The translations under genes were made by a program, and so were the position numbers. DNA of 64,000 nucleotides. Source: Mumia sp050632745 (GTDB lineage: Bacteria > Actinomycetota > Actinomycetes > Propionibacteriales > Nocardioidaceae). The stretch is taken from contig NZ_JBODSD010000001.1 in NCBI RefSeq assembly GCF_050632745.1, positions 1,612,001 through 1,676,000 of the forward strand. Direction: 5' to 3'. Shown piece after piece: positions 62,186 to 64,000 of this stretch (within the stretch, counting starts at the first letter, position 1; every line of letters starts with the position of its first letter). The notes beneath the pieces were generated by a model. That model worked only from the letters and a program-made list of their open reading frames with translations. It was not told the DNA's origin and searched no databases.

Positions 62186-62272
62186 TTCACCCCGAACTCG
62201 ACACCAGGCCGCTCGGTTCGGGCCCCGCCCGCAGGAGCGTGACGTCGCGGGCTCGCGCTCGCGGGAGGAGGG

Positions 62273-62887
62273 GTGGTGGCACGTCTGCCGCTTGAGGTCC
62301 GTGAAGCCCGTCCCAGCGACGCCCGTGGCCTGATCGACCTCTGGTCCGCCTGCGTGGCGGACGGTGCCTCCCTCACCGACGCGACCCAGGTCGTCGCCGA
62401 GTGGGACGAGCCCTCCGAGGACGAGGCGACCGAGGCGCTCGGCCGCCTCGACGACTCCTCCTCACGGCGGCTCTGCGTCGCCGTGTTCGGCGACCGCGTG
62501 GTCGGGGCGATCCAGGTCGACCTCTCCGCGGCGACCCCGCTGCACCTCCGTACGGTCGTGGTCGTCAGCGAGCTGCACGTGCACCCCCGCTACCGCCGCA
62601 AGGGCATCGCGTGGTCGCTGATGAACGTCGCGGTGGACTGGGCGGAGCAGGTCGACTCGAGCCTGGTCTACGCGTGGGCGCCGTCGGCCTCGCGCGACGC
62701 CCACCGGTTCCTGACCCGCATCGGGTTCGGCCACTACGCGACCGTGCGCGCCGCCAAGGTGCGGGTCCTGAGGGCGCGCGCGGCCGGTCGTACGGCCGCC
62801 AGCCGCGGCACGGGGCGCCTGATCGCGGTGCGCCGCTCCCTGCGCCGTACCCACGACGCGCTGGCCCGGGCCGGCCTCCGCGACTGA
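62273..62887 (+). CDS. GNAT-family N-acetyltransferase with basic C-terminal tail
   Basis: The 204-residue protein has a GNAT fold at about 8-165. REARPSDARGLIDLW is the first strand and helix, and VVVVSELHVHPRYRRKGIAWSLM holds the acetyl-CoA pyrophosphate loop as RYRRKG. HRFLTRIGFGHYATVRAAKVR ends the fold. The last 40 residues are Arg-rich. Substrate unknown. GTG 62273 or the next codon GTG 62276 could start; GGGAGGAGGGG runs directly up to them. Confidence 0.85.
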   Translation: MVARLPLEVREARPSDARGLIDLWSACVADGASLTDATQVVAEWDEPSEDEATEALGRLDDSSSRRLCVAVFGDRVVGAIQVDLSAATPLHLRTVVVVSELHVHPRYRRKGIAWSLMNVAVDWAEQVDSSLVYAWAPSASRDAHRFLTRIGFGHYATVRAAKVRVLRARAAGRTAASRGTGRLIAVRRSLRRTHDALARAGLRD

Positions 62888-62948
62888 GCCGTCACGCGAC
62901 CTCGCCGCGGGCGTCGTCGGCCGCCCGAACGCTGTCGGCACGGCCCGT

Positions 62949-62954
62949 TAGAGT
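62949..62954 (+). promoter_or_regulatory. -10-like box TAGAGT, 6 nt before polA
   Basis: TAGAGT, then CGGTGC, then GTG 62961. It fits a leaderless polA transcript; no Shine-Dalgarno sequence is present. Confidence 0.55.
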
Positions 62955-62960
62955 CGGTGC

Positions 62961-64000
62961 GTGGACTCGACCAGCACCGCTGACACCGCCACGGCCGACT
63001 CCGGCCGTCTGCTCCTCATCGACGGCCACTCGGTGGCCTACCGGGCCTTCTTCGCCCTGCCCGTGGAGAACTTCTCCACGACCACGGGGCAGCACACCAA
63101 CGCGGTCTACGGGTTCACGTCGATGCTCATCAACGTCCTCCGCGACGAGCAGCCGACCCACCTCGCCGTCGCGTTCGACGTGTCGCGCCAGACCTTCCGC
63201 AGCGAGGAGTACGCGGGCTACAAGGCCAACCGCTCCAAGTCTCCGGAGGAGTTCAGCGGGCAGGTCGCGCTGGTCAAGGAGGTCCTCGACGCGCTGCACG
63301 TGACCTACCTCGAGCTGGAGGGCTACGAGGCCGACGACATCATCGGCACCCTCGCGACGCGGGCCGAGCAGGACGGCTTCGAGGTGCTGATCTGCACCGG
63401 CGACCGCGACGCCCTGCAGCTCGTCACCGACCGGACGACGGTGCTCTACCCGCGCAAGGGCGTCTCGGACCTGGCGCGCATGACCCCGCAGGCGGTCGAG
63501 GAGAAGTACGGCGTCCTTCCGGAGCGCTACCCCGACGTTGCCGCTCTCGTCGGTGAGACCAGCGACAACCTCCCGGGCGTGCCCGGCGTCGGCCCCAAGA
63601 CCGCCGCGAAGTGGCTGGCCCAGTTCGACGGCCTCGAGGGCCTGGTCCGCGACGCCGACAAGGTCCCCGGCAAGGCCGGCCAGTCCTTCCGCGACCACCT
63701 CGGCGACGTGGTCCGCAACCGTCGCATCAACGCACTGGTCCGCGACCTCGACCTGCCGGTGACGACGGGCGACCTCGCCATGCAGCCGTGGGACCGCGAC
63801 GCCGTGCACCGGGTCTTCGACGGCCTGGAGTTCCGGGTGCTGCGCGACCGGTTGTTCGAGACGCTCTCGACCGAGGAGCCAGAGGCCGAGGAGGGCTTCG
63901 AGGTCGCCGGCGAGGTGCTCGGCGAGGGCCAGGTCGGCCCGTGGCTGGCCGAGCACGCCCCGCCCGGGGTCCGCGTGGGCGTCCAGGTCAGCGGGTCGTG
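62961..64000 (+). CDS. polA: PolA, DNA polymerase I (N-terminal part, cut by window end)
   Basis: Repair polymerase that also removes Okazaki primers. The frame is open from GTG 62961 to the last base, giving 346 codons. The visible part is the 5'-3' exonuclease domain: LLLIDGHSVAYRAFFALP with the first metal Asp, AVAFDVSRQTFR, and YKANRSKSPEEF. LEGYEADDIIGTLA, CTGDRDALQLV and the helix-hairpin-helix GETSDNLPGVPGVGPKTAAKWL follow. From about residue 310 an acidic linker leads towards the 3'-5' exonuclease-like domain, which lies outside the window together with the polymerase domain. Confidence 0.96.
   Translation, partial: MDSTSTADTATADSGRLLLIDGHSVAYRAFFALPVENFSTTTGQHTNAVYGFTSMLINVLRDEQPTHLAVAFDVSRQTFRSEEYAGYKANRSKSPEEFSGQVALVKEVLDALHVTYLELEGYEADDIIGTLATRAEQDGFEVLICTGDRDALQLVTDRTTVLYPRKGVSDLARMTPQAVEEKYGVLPERYPDVAALVGETSDNLPGVPGVGPKTAAKWLAQFDGLEGLVRDADKVPGKAGQSFRDHLGDVVRNRRINALVRDLDLPVTTGDLAMQPWDRDAVHRVFDGLEFRVLRDRLFETLSTEEPEAEEGFEVAGEVLGEGQVGPWLAEHAPPGVRVGVQVSGS

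Overview
The window is a GC-rich (about 70%) stretch of actinobacterial chromosome with short gaps, many GTG starts and 4-bp stop/start overlaps. The gene order (division and cell-wall cluster ending in sepF, yggT and divIVA, then ileS behind a T-box, a DksA-like gene, lspA, rluD, dnaE) and the PdtaR-type ANTAR regulator point to Actinomycetia. A member of the Nocardioidaceae/Propionibacteriales would fit, but that placement is inference. Nearly all of the window is core housekeeping; there is no prophage, insertion sequence, CRISPR array or defence island.

Layout. 1-14115 (+): peptidoglycan and division genes murE(partial)-murF-mraY-murD-ftsW-murG-murC-ftsQ, a small membrane gene, ftsZ, pgeF, yggS, sepF, yggT, divIVA and a strong terminator. 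14245-18241 (-): ileS with a T-box leader, followed by an acetyltransferase gene broken by an in-frame amber codon. 18292-20941 (+): DksA/TraR-like protein with a long histone-H1-like Lys/Ala tail, lspA, rluD. 20953-26502 (+): dnaE, a membrane protein and an Rv2629/Vms1-like eRF1-fold protein. 26523-28735 (-): a membrane protein, ybaK and a Lon-N-domain protein. 28778-46626 (mostly +): histidine and tryptophan biosynthesis (hisD-C-B-H, a Tat-exported molybdopterin oxidoreductase, hisA/priA, hisF, a heterodimeric ABC exporter, hisI, Trp-associated membrane genes, trpC-B-A) and lgt; two DUF4190-like genes lie on the minus strand. 46624-55179 (+): a VIT1-family transporter, glutamate synthase gltB-gltD, pyk. 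55206-60635 (-): a complete branched-chain amino-acid ABC transporter (livK-H-M-G-F) and tRNA-Leu(CAA). 60665-64000: pdtaR, a DUF554 gene (-), a GNAT gene and the start of polA, cut by the window end.

How the genes work together. The first block makes lipid II (MurE/F/D/C, MraY, MurG) and assembles the septum (FtsW, FtsQ, FtsZ, SepF) and the growing pole (DivIVA). The middle block makes His and Trp; no trpF lies in the trp cluster, so HisA probably acts as the bifunctional PriA. GltB/GltD supply glutamate and the liv system imports branched-chain amino acids.

The most notable sequence-level observations are: ten genes carrying a TANNNT box exactly 6-7 nt before the start codon, which suggests leaderless transcription; the amber-interrupted acetyltransferase; the DksA-like protein with a histone-like tail and a possible internal start; a perfect inverted repeat beside TTGACA upstream of ftsZ; and a 24-position near-perfect inverted repeat between convergent genes. 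I did not find a clearly new multi-gene system.
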